This document shows positions 25,090 to 34,477 of a stretch of 64,000 bases of DNA, in pieces. The translations under genes and the position numbers were made by a program. Position 1 is the stretch's first letter; each line of letters begins with the position of its first letter. Origin of the DNA: Uranotaenia lowii (taxonomy: Eukaryota > Arthropoda > Insecta > Diptera > Culicidae). A model generated the notes under the pieces. That model was not told the origin of the DNA. It saw nothing but the letters and a program-made list of their open reading frames with translations, and made no database searches. The stretch spans positions 276,559,913 to 276,623,912 of the forward strand of contig NC_073692.1 in the NCBI RefSeq assembly GCF_029784155.1. Direction: 5' to 3'.

Positions 25090-26680
25090 AAAAAAGTCAA
25101 TTGAAGAAACATTTAGATAACTTGCATTCACACCTATCTTACAAACCGCGAGAATACTTGGCAAATTTAGAAATATCTGTGAAAAGACAAAGGTTGACCA
25201 GCAATATATTTGGTACATTTGATCAGCGTTCAGCTTCGAGGGCTAGCTTTGAAGTGGCCTGGTTGATTGCTCGAAATAAAAAATCATACACTGTTGGTTA
25301 AGATTCGATTTAACCAGCTGCTGTTAAAATGGCAGAGATAATGTGTGGCGAAACAGAAGCGAAGAAACTGGATTCAGTGCCCTTTTCTGCTAGAATAGTT
25401 CAATAACGAATTTCTACATTAGCCGAAAATGTGAGGGAGCAAGTTATTTTTGCTCTAAAACAGGCGAAATACTTTGGTATTCAGCTTGATGAGACAACCG
25501 ATTTCAGTAGCAATTCACAGCTAATTCTGTTTGTTCGCTACAAAGGTGCAGATAGTTTTGAAGAGGAATTGCTGTTAGTTCTCCACTCGAGTTGAGCTCT
25601 CGTGGAATTGATGTCTTAATATAATAAAGTGAATGAATACTTCAATGCACATAATTTAAAATGGGAAAACTATATTTCTGTATCTTTGAATGGAGCTCCC
25701 GCTGTGCTAGGCTATTTTATTGGTTTTTCGGGGTTCGTAAAAAAAATAATCGGAATATTCAAGTAATTCACTGTACGATCCATCGCCAGGCTCTTATGGT
25801 CAAATATTTAGAACCTACACTGGAAGATGTCATGAATTAATTTTATCGAGGGACGTGCACTCAACACGCGGCTATTTCGTGAATATATCAGGATGAGGAG
25901 CTGAATATACGGACCTACTTTATTATACAGGCGTAAGGTGGCTCTCGCGGAAATGTACTAAATCGAATATCGACTCTCAAAAATGAAGTCGAAATTTTTA
26001 AGATTGATCAAAAAAATATTCTTGCAGATAAGTTCAAAAACTCTTCCTTTGTTGCATATCTCGCTTTTTAAATGCTTGTTACGGTAATTTTTGAAAGTAT
26101 AAATATATTGAATAAAAACTGCAAGGAAAAAATATTGATATCATTTCAGCGGCAGAAATGATGTCAGCGTTTGGTTTAAAACTGCATTATTGGAAACAGA
26201 AAGTAGAACAGAACAAGATAGCTTTTTCGACATGATTAGCTTTGTTTTTGCAAGATGATGAAAATATTACTATTGCAGGCATCAAGGATACAATTGTAAG
26301 ACATCTTGTCGAACTCAGAAAGCGGTTTTCTGATTACTTTCCAGATCTTGATACACGTACTGTCAGTTGGATTGCAGATCCTATTAATTGTGATATTGCA
26401 ACGATGCCAGAAGAACTTTCAGATTTTTCAGAAGCAATTCTCGAACTCCGGTCTAATACGGAAGCACGCATTCAATTTGAGAACAAACCAAATCTGTCGT
26501 CTTTTTGGATGTCAAAAGCTGCGAAGGCTTTCCAAATTGCACATGAGAGCCCTTTGGAACAACATATTTGTGCGAACAAGGTTTTTACACTCCAATTAAC
26601 ATTGAAACGAAGAACAGAAATCGATTTAATGCCGAAGACTGTATCAAATCGCTCTTTCATCAAAAAGTCCCAATTTTGAA
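25090..26680 (+). pseudogene. hAT transposase pseudogene, FAM200/ZBED-like
   Basis: Segments in different frames match the course of FAM200/ZBED-like hAT transposases. The first (25101-25301) holds KKHLDNLHSHL, the end of a BED-type zinc finger region, then FEVAWLIARNKKSYTVG, the conserved start of the catalytic domain. From about 25480 QLDETTDFSSNSQL marks the first acidic region. The 145-codon segment 26242-26679 has RKRFSDYFPDL, the tryptophan-rich linker and SSFWMSKAAKAF. Several stops and frameshifts separate them. It cannot make a functional enzyme. The last segment lacks the usual ending with the conserved hAT dimerisation motif in frame. Confidence 0.75.
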
Positions 26681-27126
26681 GCAACATGAAACAACATCAT
26701 TTCTCCAAAACAGAGAAGATTGTTTTATTTTTTTTTAATAAAATTTTTGTTTGTTCAACCGTTATTCCTATTTTTATAACTACTATTTTCAAAATGATAA
26801 TTTTTTTTATTATTTGTTACCCCAAATTGTTAACCCTCAATTGATTTTAATTTGTTATATTCATGTCTTCTATTACTATTATCATCGTTATGTGTTACTC
26901 TGTTTTCAAAATAATCATGGGGGGTTATGGAGAGCATAATATGAAGATGCAGAAAAAAATCGATTTCGTTTTTTGCTCTTCGTCATTGGGTAATAAAGTC
27001 TGCTTCATTTAATATTGGAACACAAACAATTGCGTGTAGTTCAGTCATTTATTAACGAATTCATAATTTGTTTTTCATACAAATGTAGAATTTTCTTTAC
27101 TCTTTCATAAAAAAAAATTAAAAAAA

Positions 27127-28137
27127 TTATTCATTGCTGTTTCGAAGAAATTCTCGTACTTTTCCCGTAATACGGCACATTAGGCGGCGCACACCCTTTT
27201 CGTCCACCGTTTTGACGGTTTGATTCCACCAGTTCTTCATTTGAGTCATGTTCCTAACAAGTTTTCCCTTTGCCTTAAGCCTCCGCTTCGTGATTGCCCA
27301 GTATTTCTCTATCGGCCGGAACTGGGGGCAGTTTGGGGGGTTGAGGTTCATCGGTATTACGCTGACCCCGTTCGTTGCGTACCATTCCATAACCGTTTTG
27401 CTGTAATGGCAGCTTGCGAGGTCCGGCCAAAACATTACTGGACGGTCGTGGGCACGAATAAACGGCAGAATCCGTTTCTGTAGGCACTCTTTTTTGTAGA
27501 CTTCTGATGTCATTGTCTTGTCAGTGAGAAAGACTTTGGTTTTCTGTCCACAACTGCATATCCCCTACCAAATCATGTACTTGCGGGCGAATTTATCCGC
27601 AAACACGAACTTAAATTTTGCAGGTACATCCCCCCGAGCCGTCGCCAAATAAAATTTTTGACCTGGGATTTGCCCAAAGTCCGCCTTCACGTAGGTCTCA
27701 TCGTCCATCAGAATACATCCGTCGAACTTGGTCAGCACTTGGTCGTACAGCTTTCGAGCACGGATTCTGGCCACATTGTTCTGCTTCAGCGTCCGATTTG
27801 GCTGTTTGCTGGCTCGGAATGACCTTATTCCTTCCCGGAGACGAATTCGTCGCACCGTACTGTGAGCGGCCTGGAACTTATTGGCCAAATCGCAGTCTGA
27901 AAGATTGGGATTCCTCTTGACGGCCTTGATGACTTTCCCACGCAGTTTCCGGTCGACAGTTCCACTCCGACGCTTCGAATGCGGCTTCCGAGCCGTCGTC
28001 AATGTTTCCTTGTACTGCTTGATAACACGCCATACGGTATTTCTGGGCATTTTAAGCTGTTTAGCTAGCTTCGATGCCGACAACAATAGATTTTCAAGAA
28101 AACTGTGCACAATTTGATCTCTCCGTTCGGCTTCCAT
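27127..28137 (-). pseudogene. DD37E mariner transposase with one premature stop
   Basis: Two frames, 28137-27565 (190 codons) and 27513-27127 (128 codons), are in phase and separated by a TAG and 17 codons, so one nonsense change splits an otherwise whole transposase of about 336 residues. The N-terminal part has a paired-type helix-turn-helix (SASKLAKQLKMPRNTVWRV and a second around LANKFQAAHSTVRRI). The catalytic acids are in LMDDETYVKADF, FWPDLASCHYS and FRPIEKYW. I count 37 residues between the second Asp and the Glu, the spacing of the ITmD37E family described from mosquitoes. Confidence 0.88.
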
Positions 28138-28461
28138 GGCGGTTGTTTACAAAATGCTATCGTTTGGTGTTATGACATAAATACATGGTGAAAGGTAATG
28201 AATTTCCCGACACGTGGGTGAAAAAAGTTTCCAAATCCGTCCACTAGGAGCGCCACAATGAGCAAAAGAATTTGTTCCAATATTAAATGAAGCAGACTTT
28301 TTTTTTTTTTTTTTTGTTAATTCTTTATTTGAAACGGCTCATACCTTTAGGCTTTAAGGAGCCAAACTCTTTTTGTTTTTTTTTACAATAGTTTGCTTAC
28401 TTCTAGTTCACTTTTTTTTAAAGAAAAGAAAATAGATAGGGAAATATGAAAATAAAAAGAA

Positions 28462-31400
28462 TTATAGACCAAGATCAATAGCTTTAAGGAAAAGATATAT
28501 TTCGAACATGTAGTCCAAGTCTATCACTGCCAGCACATCTCTCACTGGAACATAGGGTGGTTTTCCTCGGGCCCGAAGGGAGTCTATGAAATTCGTTCTA
28601 GCGACAAGATGGACCTCGCACGACCAAACAATATGCTCGATGTCGTGGTAACCTTGGCCGCAACTACACAAATTGCTGCCAGCAATATCAAAACGATAGA
28701 GTACCGCGTCTAAGGAACAATGATTGGACATGAGACGGGAAAATATACGAATATAATCCCGACTCAGGTCCAATCTATTAAACCATGGTTTAAGGCTTAC
28801 CCTTGGGATAATCGAGTGCAGCCACCGACCATCCTCATCCTCGTCCCATTTGCGTTGCCAGTTGACAAGAGAGTTTCTTCGAACTAAAAAGTAAAATTCG
28901 TTGAAGGCGATTTCACGCTGATACGTGTCGCCTTCCATCGCCCCCACCTTTGCCAGAGAGTCTGCCTTCTCATTACCCTCTATCGAGCAATGACAGGGAA
29001 CCCAAACAAAGGTGATGGTAAAGCGACGTTTTGATAAAGCACTCAAACTATCCCGTATCTTCTCGAAGAAGTATGGCGAGTGCTTTCCCGGTTTTATTGA
29101 GTGAATTGCTTGAACAGAACTCAGACTATCCGTTACAATAAAGTAGTGCCCGACTGGCCTTGAAGCGATACTGTCCAAAGCCCAATGAATTGCTGCTAAC
29201 TCTGCTATATACACAGAGCATGGTGACTCGAGGCTGTAAGAGGCGCTAGATATTTCGTTGAACACTCCAAATCCTGTTGATTCCTCTATAAGTGATCCAT
29301 CAGTAAAGTACAATTTATCAGCATCGACGTGTCTATATTTAGCTTCGAAAATTCTTGGAATCAGAAGTGGACGATGCGGATCCGGGATTCCACGAATTTC
29401 CTGCTGCATAGACAAATCAAACTGGACAGAAGAATTATCGTAGTCTGGGCTACAAACACGAGCAGGAGAATACGAAGAAGGGTTTACCTGCATCGACATG
29501 AGGACATGGTATATAGACATAAATCTTGTATGAAAATTTTGCTCAAGTAACCTTTCAAAATTAACGATCACCAATGGGTTCATGACCTCACACCTAATGA
29601 GGAACCGAAGTGACAGTAGATTGAATCGATCTTTCAAAGGGAGTATTCCTGCCAAAACTTCAAGACTCATGTTGTGCGTAGAGGGCATACAGCCCAAAGC
29701 GATGCGAAGACAACGGTATTGGATACGCTCGAGTTTTATGAGGTGAGTTTTGGCAGCCGACTGGAAACAGAAGCTACCATATTCCATAACTGAGAGGATA
29801 GTTGTTCGATACAATTTTAAAAGATCTTCTGGATGGGCTCCCCACCAGGTGCCAGTGATTGATCGGAGAAAATTGATTCTCTGTTGGCATTTTCCTTTCA
29901 GATACTCAATGTGTGCTCTCCAGGTACATTTGGAATCAAACCAAACCCCAAGATACTTAAAACACCTCGATTGAGTGATCGTCCTGCCAAGAAGTTGGAG
30001 CTGTGGTTGAGCTGGTCTATGCTTTTTAGAGAAAACCACTAACTCCGTTTTCTCTGGAGAGAACTCGATTCCAAGCCCCAAAGCCCAGGATGACAATCTG
30101 TTTAAAGTATCTTGTAAAGGTCTGTGCAGATGTGACTCAGTATTACCTGTTACAGATACTACGCCATCATCTGCAAGTTGTCTTAAAGTGCAGCCTTCAG
30201 AGAGACAACTGTCGATGTCACTTACGTAAAAGTTGTACAAAAGTGGGCTTAAACATGAACCCTGCGGGAGACCCATGTAGGAGGTTCTTCTAATTGCAAT
30301 ATCTCCGTGAGCAAAGTTCAGATGTTTCTCACAAAGCAAGCTGTATAAGATGTTGTTCAATAGAGGAGGCAGACCCCGGGAGTGCAACTTGTCTGACAAA
30401 ACCTCTATCGACACTGCATCAAAAGCTCCCTTTATGTCTAGAAACACTGAAGCCATTTGCTCACGTTTTGCATACGCCATTTGTATCTCTGAAGACAGCA
30501 AAGCAATACAATCGTTTGTCCCTTTGCCCCTTCGAAACCCAAATTGAGTATCTGAAAGGAGACCATTTGCTTCTACCCACTTATCCAAACGAAACAAAAT
30601 CATTTTCTCCATCAACTTGCGTATACAAGACAACATCGCTATAGGACGGTACGAATTCGCATCGGATGCTGGTTTTCCGGGCTTTTGGATAGCGATAACT
30701 TTCACTTGTCTCCACTCTTGGGGAACAATGTTGTTCTCCAAGAATTGATTAAATAAATTTAACAAGCGAAATTTTGCTGCGTCCGGAAGGTTTTTCAACA
30801 AGTTAAATTTGATTTGATCAATTCCCGGAGCTGAATTGTTACAAGAGAGGAGCGCAAGTGAAAATTCGACCATCGAAAAGCTGGAATCCAGACCACACCT
30901 ATCAGAAGGCACGTTCCGGATTATTTTTTGCACAGGTGTAGAATCTGGACAGACTTTCCGTGCGAAGTTGGATATCCATCTATGTGTATATTCTTCACTT
31001 TCATTTGTAGATGATCGATTACGCATGCTTCGTGCAACTTTCCATAAGGTACTCAAGGATGTTTCCCTTGATAAACCACCCACAAAATTTCTCCAATACG
31101 CCTTTTTCTTCCCTTTGATCAATTTTTTGAACTGATTTTCAAGGGAAACGTATGATTCAAAAAGGACAAGGGTTCCATGTTTTCGAAAATGTTTGAATGC
31201 TTTTGATTTGTCCTTATAAAGCTTGGAACACTGCTGGTCCCACCATGGATTTGGGGGCCTTCGAAGAACAGTTGAATCTGGGATGGGTTTTGTTTGGGCG
31301 CAAAGTGCACTTTCATGGATCAAACGTGAAAGGAAGTGATACTCTTCCAAAGGAGGTAAAACATTCATAGAATCAATGGCATCTGTTATTTCGTCCGAGT

Positions 31401-32145
31401 ACTTTTTCCAGTCGATGTGTCTTGTAAGGTCATATGCCATATTTGTTGAATTTGAAGTGCTGGCCCCATTGGTGATTGTAATTTTGATTGGCAAGTGATC
31501 ACTACCATTGGGATCAGGGATTACCTTCCACTGGCAATCCAATGATAGTGAATTTGAGCAGAGTGAGAGGTCAATTGCACTTGGTTTTGCAGGAGGTTTA
31601 GGTACTCGTGTTTTTTCACCCGTGTTCAAAATTGTTAAATTGAAACTGTCACAAATGTCATAAATAAGAGTAGAACGACAATCGTCAGTTTGTTCTCCCC
31701 AGACAGTTCCATGTGAATTGAAGTCACCCAGGATCAACCTTGGCTCAGGAAGCACTGAGCACAGGTCCTCTAGGTGATTTCGATCCACTGCAACTCTATG
31801 AGGCCAGTACAAACTGACAACGCATAAGTCCTTACCTCTTATAGTTGTATGACATGCAACAGCTTCAATTCCTCCTGATAAAGGGAGGTGGATTCTATAA
31901 AAGGAGTGGCGCTTATTGATCCCCAAAAGCACCCCTCCATAAGAATCGTTGCGATCCAGACGGATGATGTTAAAATCGTGGAAGGAGATGTTTGATTCAG
32001 AAGAAAGCCATGTTTCAGAAAGGGCAAAAATATCGCTACTAGTTTCATTAAGAAGAAATTTGAACGGATCCAGTTTAGGGATTAAACTACGACAATTCCA
32101 CTGTAACACAGTGATATCTCCGACCTCTCGGCGTAAATTAGCCAT
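28462..32145 (-). CDS. I-clade LINE ORF2: endonuclease, reverse transcriptase, RNase H
   Basis: This 1227-residue protein nicks DNA and copies the element RNA at the target. The APE-type endonuclease occupies about residues 10-225, with WNCRSL, SETW, LGDFNSHG near 140 and SDHLPI near 215. The RT spans about 430-720, with QFGFRRGKG near 538, GLPQGSCLSP and the catalytic LADDG near 658; Leu replaces the commoner Tyr. RNase H covers about 940-1080, with YFTDGS, the Glu of IAELAAIHWAL and VTDSLSS. A C-terminal Cys-rich segment (CSCGQGYHDIEH) closes it. The start lies inside the end of ORF1, so translation probably depends on re-initiation. Confidence 0.93.
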   Translation of the reverse strand: MANLRREVGDITVLQWNCRSLIPKLDPFKFLLNETSSDIFALSETWLSSESNISFHDFNIIRLDRNDSYGGVLLGINKRHSFYRIHLPLSGGIEAVACHTTIRGKDLCVVSLYWPHRVAVDRNHLEDLCSVLPEPRLILGDFNSHGTVWGEQTDDCRSTLIYDICDSFNLTILNTGEKTRVPKPPAKPSAIDLSLCSNSLSLDCQWKVIPDPNGSDHLPIKITITNGASTSNSTNMAYDLTRHIDWKKYSDEITDAIDSMNVLPPLEEYHFLSRLIHESALCAQTKPIPDSTVLRRPPNPWWDQQCSKLYKDKSKAFKHFRKHGTLVLFESYVSLENQFKKLIKGKKKAYWRNFVGGLSRETSLSTLWKVARSMRNRSSTNESEEYTHRWISNFARKVCPDSTPVQKIIRNVPSDRCGLDSSFSMVEFSLALLSCNNSAPGIDQIKFNLLKNLPDAAKFRLLNLFNQFLENNIVPQEWRQVKVIAIQKPGKPASDANSYRPIAMLSCIRKLMEKMILFRLDKWVEANGLLSDTQFGFRRGKGTNDCIALLSSEIQMAYAKREQMASVFLDIKGAFDAVSIEVLSDKLHSRGLPPLLNNILYSLLCEKHLNFAHGDIAIRRTSYMGLPQGSCLSPLLYNFYVSDIDSCLSEGCTLRQLADDGVVSVTGNTESHLHRPLQDTLNRLSSWALGLGIEFSPEKTELVVFSKKHRPAQPQLQLLGRTITQSRCFKYLGVWFDSKCTWRAHIEYLKGKCQQRINFLRSITGTWWGAHPEDLLKLYRTTILSVMEYGSFCFQSAAKTHLIKLERIQYRCLRIALGCMPSTHNMSLEVLAGILPLKDRFNLLSLRFLIRCEVMNPLVIVNFERLLEQNFHTRFMSIYHVLMSMQVNPSSYSPARVCSPDYDNSSVQFDLSMQQEIRGIPDPHRPLLIPRIFEAKYRHVDADKLYFTDGSLIEESTGFGVFNEISSASYSLESPCSVYIAELAAIHWALDSIASRPVGHYFIVTDSLSSVQAIHSIKPGKHSPYFFEKIRDSLSALSKRRFTITFVWVPCHCSIEGNEKADSLAKVGAMEGDTYQREIAFNEFYFLVRRNSLVNWQRKWDEDEDGRWLHSIIPRVSLKPWFNRLDLSRDYIRIFSRLMSNHCSLDAVLYRFDIAGSNLCSCGQGYHDIEHIVWSCEVHLVARTNFIDSLRARGKPPYVPVRDVLAVIDLDYMFEIYLFLKAIDLGL

Positions 32146-33568
32146 CGAGAGAGATAAACACTGAAATGAGGGGCCAAGTTTGCATCAATTGCTTCAAAAA
32201 TGTCTTTAATACAGGAAGCATTGTTGTTACAATGCTTCTGATGGATTCAGAAACGTTGAAAAACGAAAACATTCCATTTAGAATGTCAGCCAACTTAAAC
32301 AATCCCGGCTGGGAAGTGGATTCTGACAAAACTGCATTTTTCATGGGGGCCTTTGAGGTCCCAGCTGGACTTGGATTATTCTGTGGTGAAAATATCGTGC
32401 GGAATCCAGGAGGATTTAGTTTTTGTTGTTCTGCAGCATTCGGCTTTTTAGGGACACTGATTGGAGGGCTCATTGTAGGGATTTTCTTGGGTATTTTGGG
32501 TGTCTTGGGAGTTGTTTTAGCACATTTCCGGGAGTTCGCAACGAAAACAAAAGGGTTCTCCTCGTCAGTCGCCTCTTCGTTGTCAACTGGCAACACAGAA
32601 AAGATGTTACTCGAATGAGGTTGGGCCAGTGGAGAAGCGCTCTTTAAGATAGAGGCATAAGAACGTCTCGATCGTTCTTTTAAAGAGCGCTTCTGTTTAT
32701 CCCAGCAACTCTTGAATGCCTCGCACGAAGAGATTTCATGGGGTGAGCCCCCGCAATAGACACATTTCTGCTCTATTGCTGAGCATGCTCCAGCCCCATG
32801 ATTCTCCCCGCATTGGGGACAGCGTGGCTTATTGCAACAGTGCGACGCTGTGTGCCCCAATTTGATGCAATTTTGACAATGCATGGGTCGAGGCACGAAG
32901 AGTCGCACAGGAAGCCTTAAAACTCCGTCAATCAAGACGTAGTGAGGGAGGGCGGTACCCGCGAAGGTCACACGAAATGAAGCTGAAGGCGAGTACTTTG
33001 TAACTCCATTTACGACGTTGGCAGTATTGAGTTGACGGCAATCCACGATTTCGACAGAAGTCGAATCGAGGCTCTTGAACTTACCAACGCCGTTGGATTT
33101 AACGTATTTCGCGTCCAGACTCATTTCTGTGATCACGCCCTCAATCTCTACGTCTCGAGACGGGATGTAAACGTGATACTCTAAATTCAGAAAATTGCTG
33201 GCTACAATCTCGTTAGCAGCTTTCGAGTTACCCACAACAACGCGCAGCTTGTTTGCACGCAATTTTGTAACACTGGTTACAGAGGTCCACCTCGCCAGAT
33301 CTTTGGTGATCTGTACCACATTGAGAGGCTTGCCGTTCTTTTTGGGCCGGATAAAAACCACCCAAGATCCAGAAGAAGATGAACCTTCCGCATATTTTCG
33401 GAGCCGGGTTGTTCTACTCTCAACTGATGATGAGGAATTACTGTCCGTCTGAGAAATGTGAGCATTTGAGGGACCAGCAGCATCTGGATCCTCCAGATGC
33501 TCCTCATTCTCGTAGGTCATATTCTCATCATTATCAGTTGAGGGGTTTAACCCCCCGCCTTCGTTCAT
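32138..33568 (-). CDS. I-clade LINE ORF1: Gag-like nucleic-acid-binding protein
   Basis: The 476-residue protein is expected to package the element RNA into particles with ORF2 protein. It has an acidic, Ser-rich N-terminus, a central region of moderate complexity (about 80-220) and three CCHC-type zinc knuckles at about 227-276: CQNCIKLGHTASHC, CPQCGENHGAGAC and CVYCGGSPHEISSC. A basic patch (KQKRSLKERSRRS) follows, then a Pro-rich C-terminal third. It begins at ATG about 635 bp after the element's 5' end and overlaps ORF2 by 8 bp. The frame shows no lesion. Confidence 0.9.
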   Translation of the reverse strand: MNEGGGLNPSTDNDENMTYENEEHLEDPDAAGPSNAHISQTDSNSSSSVESRTTRLRKYAEGSSSSGSWVVFIRPKKNGKPLNVVQITKDLARWTSVTSVTKLRANKLRVVVGNSKAANEIVASNFLNLEYHVYIPSRDVEIEGVITEMSLDAKYVKSNGVGKFKSLDSTSVEIVDCRQLNTANVVNGVTKYSPSASFRVTFAGTALPHYVLIDGVLRLPVRLFVPRPMHCQNCIKLGHTASHCCNKPRCPQCGENHGAGACSAIEQKCVYCGGSPHEISSCEAFKSCWDKQKRSLKERSRRSYASILKSASPLAQPHSSNIFSVLPVDNEEATDEENPFVFVANSRKCAKTTPKTPKIPKKIPTMSPPISVPKKPNAAEQQKLNPPGFRTIFSPQNNPSPAGTSKAPMKNAVLSESTSQPGLFKLADILNGMFSFFNVSESIRSIVTTMLPVLKTFLKQLMQTWPLISVFISLDG

Positions 33569-34169
33569 ATTTTTTCAACGGAGACACTAATGTCTCCGTT
33601 TTAAAAATATGAGCGAAGCACTTAATTGTTGAAATATTAAAAAGGGAAAAAAGATAGAGTAGAAACAGTGGAAAAATAAAAGAAATTACAAACTTGTTTG
33701 ATTTTTTCGTTCTTCACGACTATTCGGCCAATTTCCAAGTCGTATATATGGTCCAGTGTCTAACGATGGCTCCAACCACGTGGTCTTCCTTCGTTGATTG
33801 AAGATGGCTGCCACGAATCTCAACGAGCGGGACAACCAGACTAATGAAGATTATCAGGCCGTTTGTCAAACAATGACGACGACCTTCACCCGCCTGGTAG
33901 GGGAAACACTTCCAGAGGGGGCCACTTCACTTTCACGGGGAACAACTGCAGGCAGAAAAAAACTGCTGGCCTCCAGCACTCGAAAGGCCAAGTTTCGGGA
34001 AAGTCCTTTACTTTGCTAGCGAGGGCACTTTTCTGCTTCGGTAGCTAGCAGGAATTTGATTGTCTTCTGTGTCACCATACGGCAAAAAAAACACCGGATT
34101 GAACGCGGTAACTGTCTCCTATCAACCGAACAAAGGATACTTTTTTCACACACGAGGCTGCACAAAAAC

Positions 34170-34203
34170 ACGACCGTGTTCACTGACTGATGGGAGACGA
34201 ATG
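34170..34203 (-). promoter_or_regulatory. Internal promoter of the I-clade LINE (Inr plus DPE)
   Basis: The first bases on the minus strand are CATTC, fitting the insect initiator core CA(+1)KTY with the A at 34202. GGTCGT occupies +28 to +33 (34175-34170) and matches the downstream promoter element consensus RGWYVT exactly at the expected distance. TATA-less Inr/DPE promoters are known for insect LINEs. Confidence 0.65.
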
Positions 34204-34477
34204 TGAAGCAGACTTTATCAACTGAAATAAAAATGTTTTGGGGTAATGATTCAAAAAGTTCCCCAACCCCTGCCCTAAAGCATCAAATTCAAAACCGAGA
34301 CGAAATCGATTTTTCAATAAAATTTAAAGTGGTCTAATGCATTTCCACAACTAGGTTTCACGTTTATATGAATTCAGTACTGATTTTAAAAATATGAAAC
34401 ATGTCACATTCCCCTTTACAGAAAAAATGATCGAAAAACATAGAAAAAAGTTATCAATATTACCCCGGATTACGGTA

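Larger units (their letters stand above)
28301..34203 (-). mobile_element. I-clade non-LTR retrotransposon, apparently full length and intact
   Basis: The element is 5.9 kb on the minus strand and is flanked by the 13-bp direct repeat TGAAGCAGACTTT (28288-28300 and 34204-34216). It has a 635-bp 5' untranslated region, ORF1 (33568-32138), ORF2 (32145-28462) overlapping it by 8 bp, a 160-bp 3' untranslated region with AATAAA (28324-28329, minus) and a poly(A) tail of about 16 nt. No frameshift or stop was seen in either ORF. The RNase H domain after RT places it in the I group rather than Jockey. Confidence 0.9.
26996..34215 (-). mobile_element. DD37E mariner-family element, split by an I-clade LINE
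   Basis: The inverted ends start AAGTCTGCTTCATTTAATAT, with TA outside on the left (26994-26995) and on the right at 34216-34217 beyond the LINE. The LINE inserted inside the right terminal repeat and duplicated 13 bp of it. Excluding the LINE the element is about 1.3 kb, normal for IS630-Tc1-mariner elements. It encodes one transposase on the minus strand with a single premature stop. Confidence 0.85.
24684..34272 (+). mobile_element. hAT element with decayed FAM200/ZBED-like transposase, split by mariner and LINE
   Basis: The ends are CATCGGTCGGGGAACC and, inverted, CAGGGGTTGGGGAAC, with the exact 8-bp direct repeat CCCTAAAG outside (24676-24683 and 34273-34280). Removing the nested mariner and LINE leaves about 2.4 kb, a normal length for this type of hAT. 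The transposase remnant reads on the plus strand. The 8-bp duplication and transposase type agree, so the hAT assignment has two independent supports. Confidence 0.8.
24096..34475. mobile_element. TA-flanked MITE, outermost of a four-level nest
   Basis: The left end reads CCGTAAAACGGGGTAACTTT and the right end, inverted, CCGTAATCCGGGGTAATATT, both followed by GAT(C/A)A. TA lies outside each end (24094-24095 and 34476-34477), as for Tc1/mariner-type elements. After subtracting the nested hAT element the MITE is only about 0.8 kb and non-coding. The related motif GGGGTTACTTTGATC recurs at 36.06 kb and, inverted, at 43.0 kb, so the family is repeated locally. Confidence 0.6.

Noticed and set aside
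32166..32618. A 150-codon Gly-rich frame on the plus strand
   Set aside because: It is antisense to LINE ORF1 and reflects that protein's Pro-rich coding sequence.
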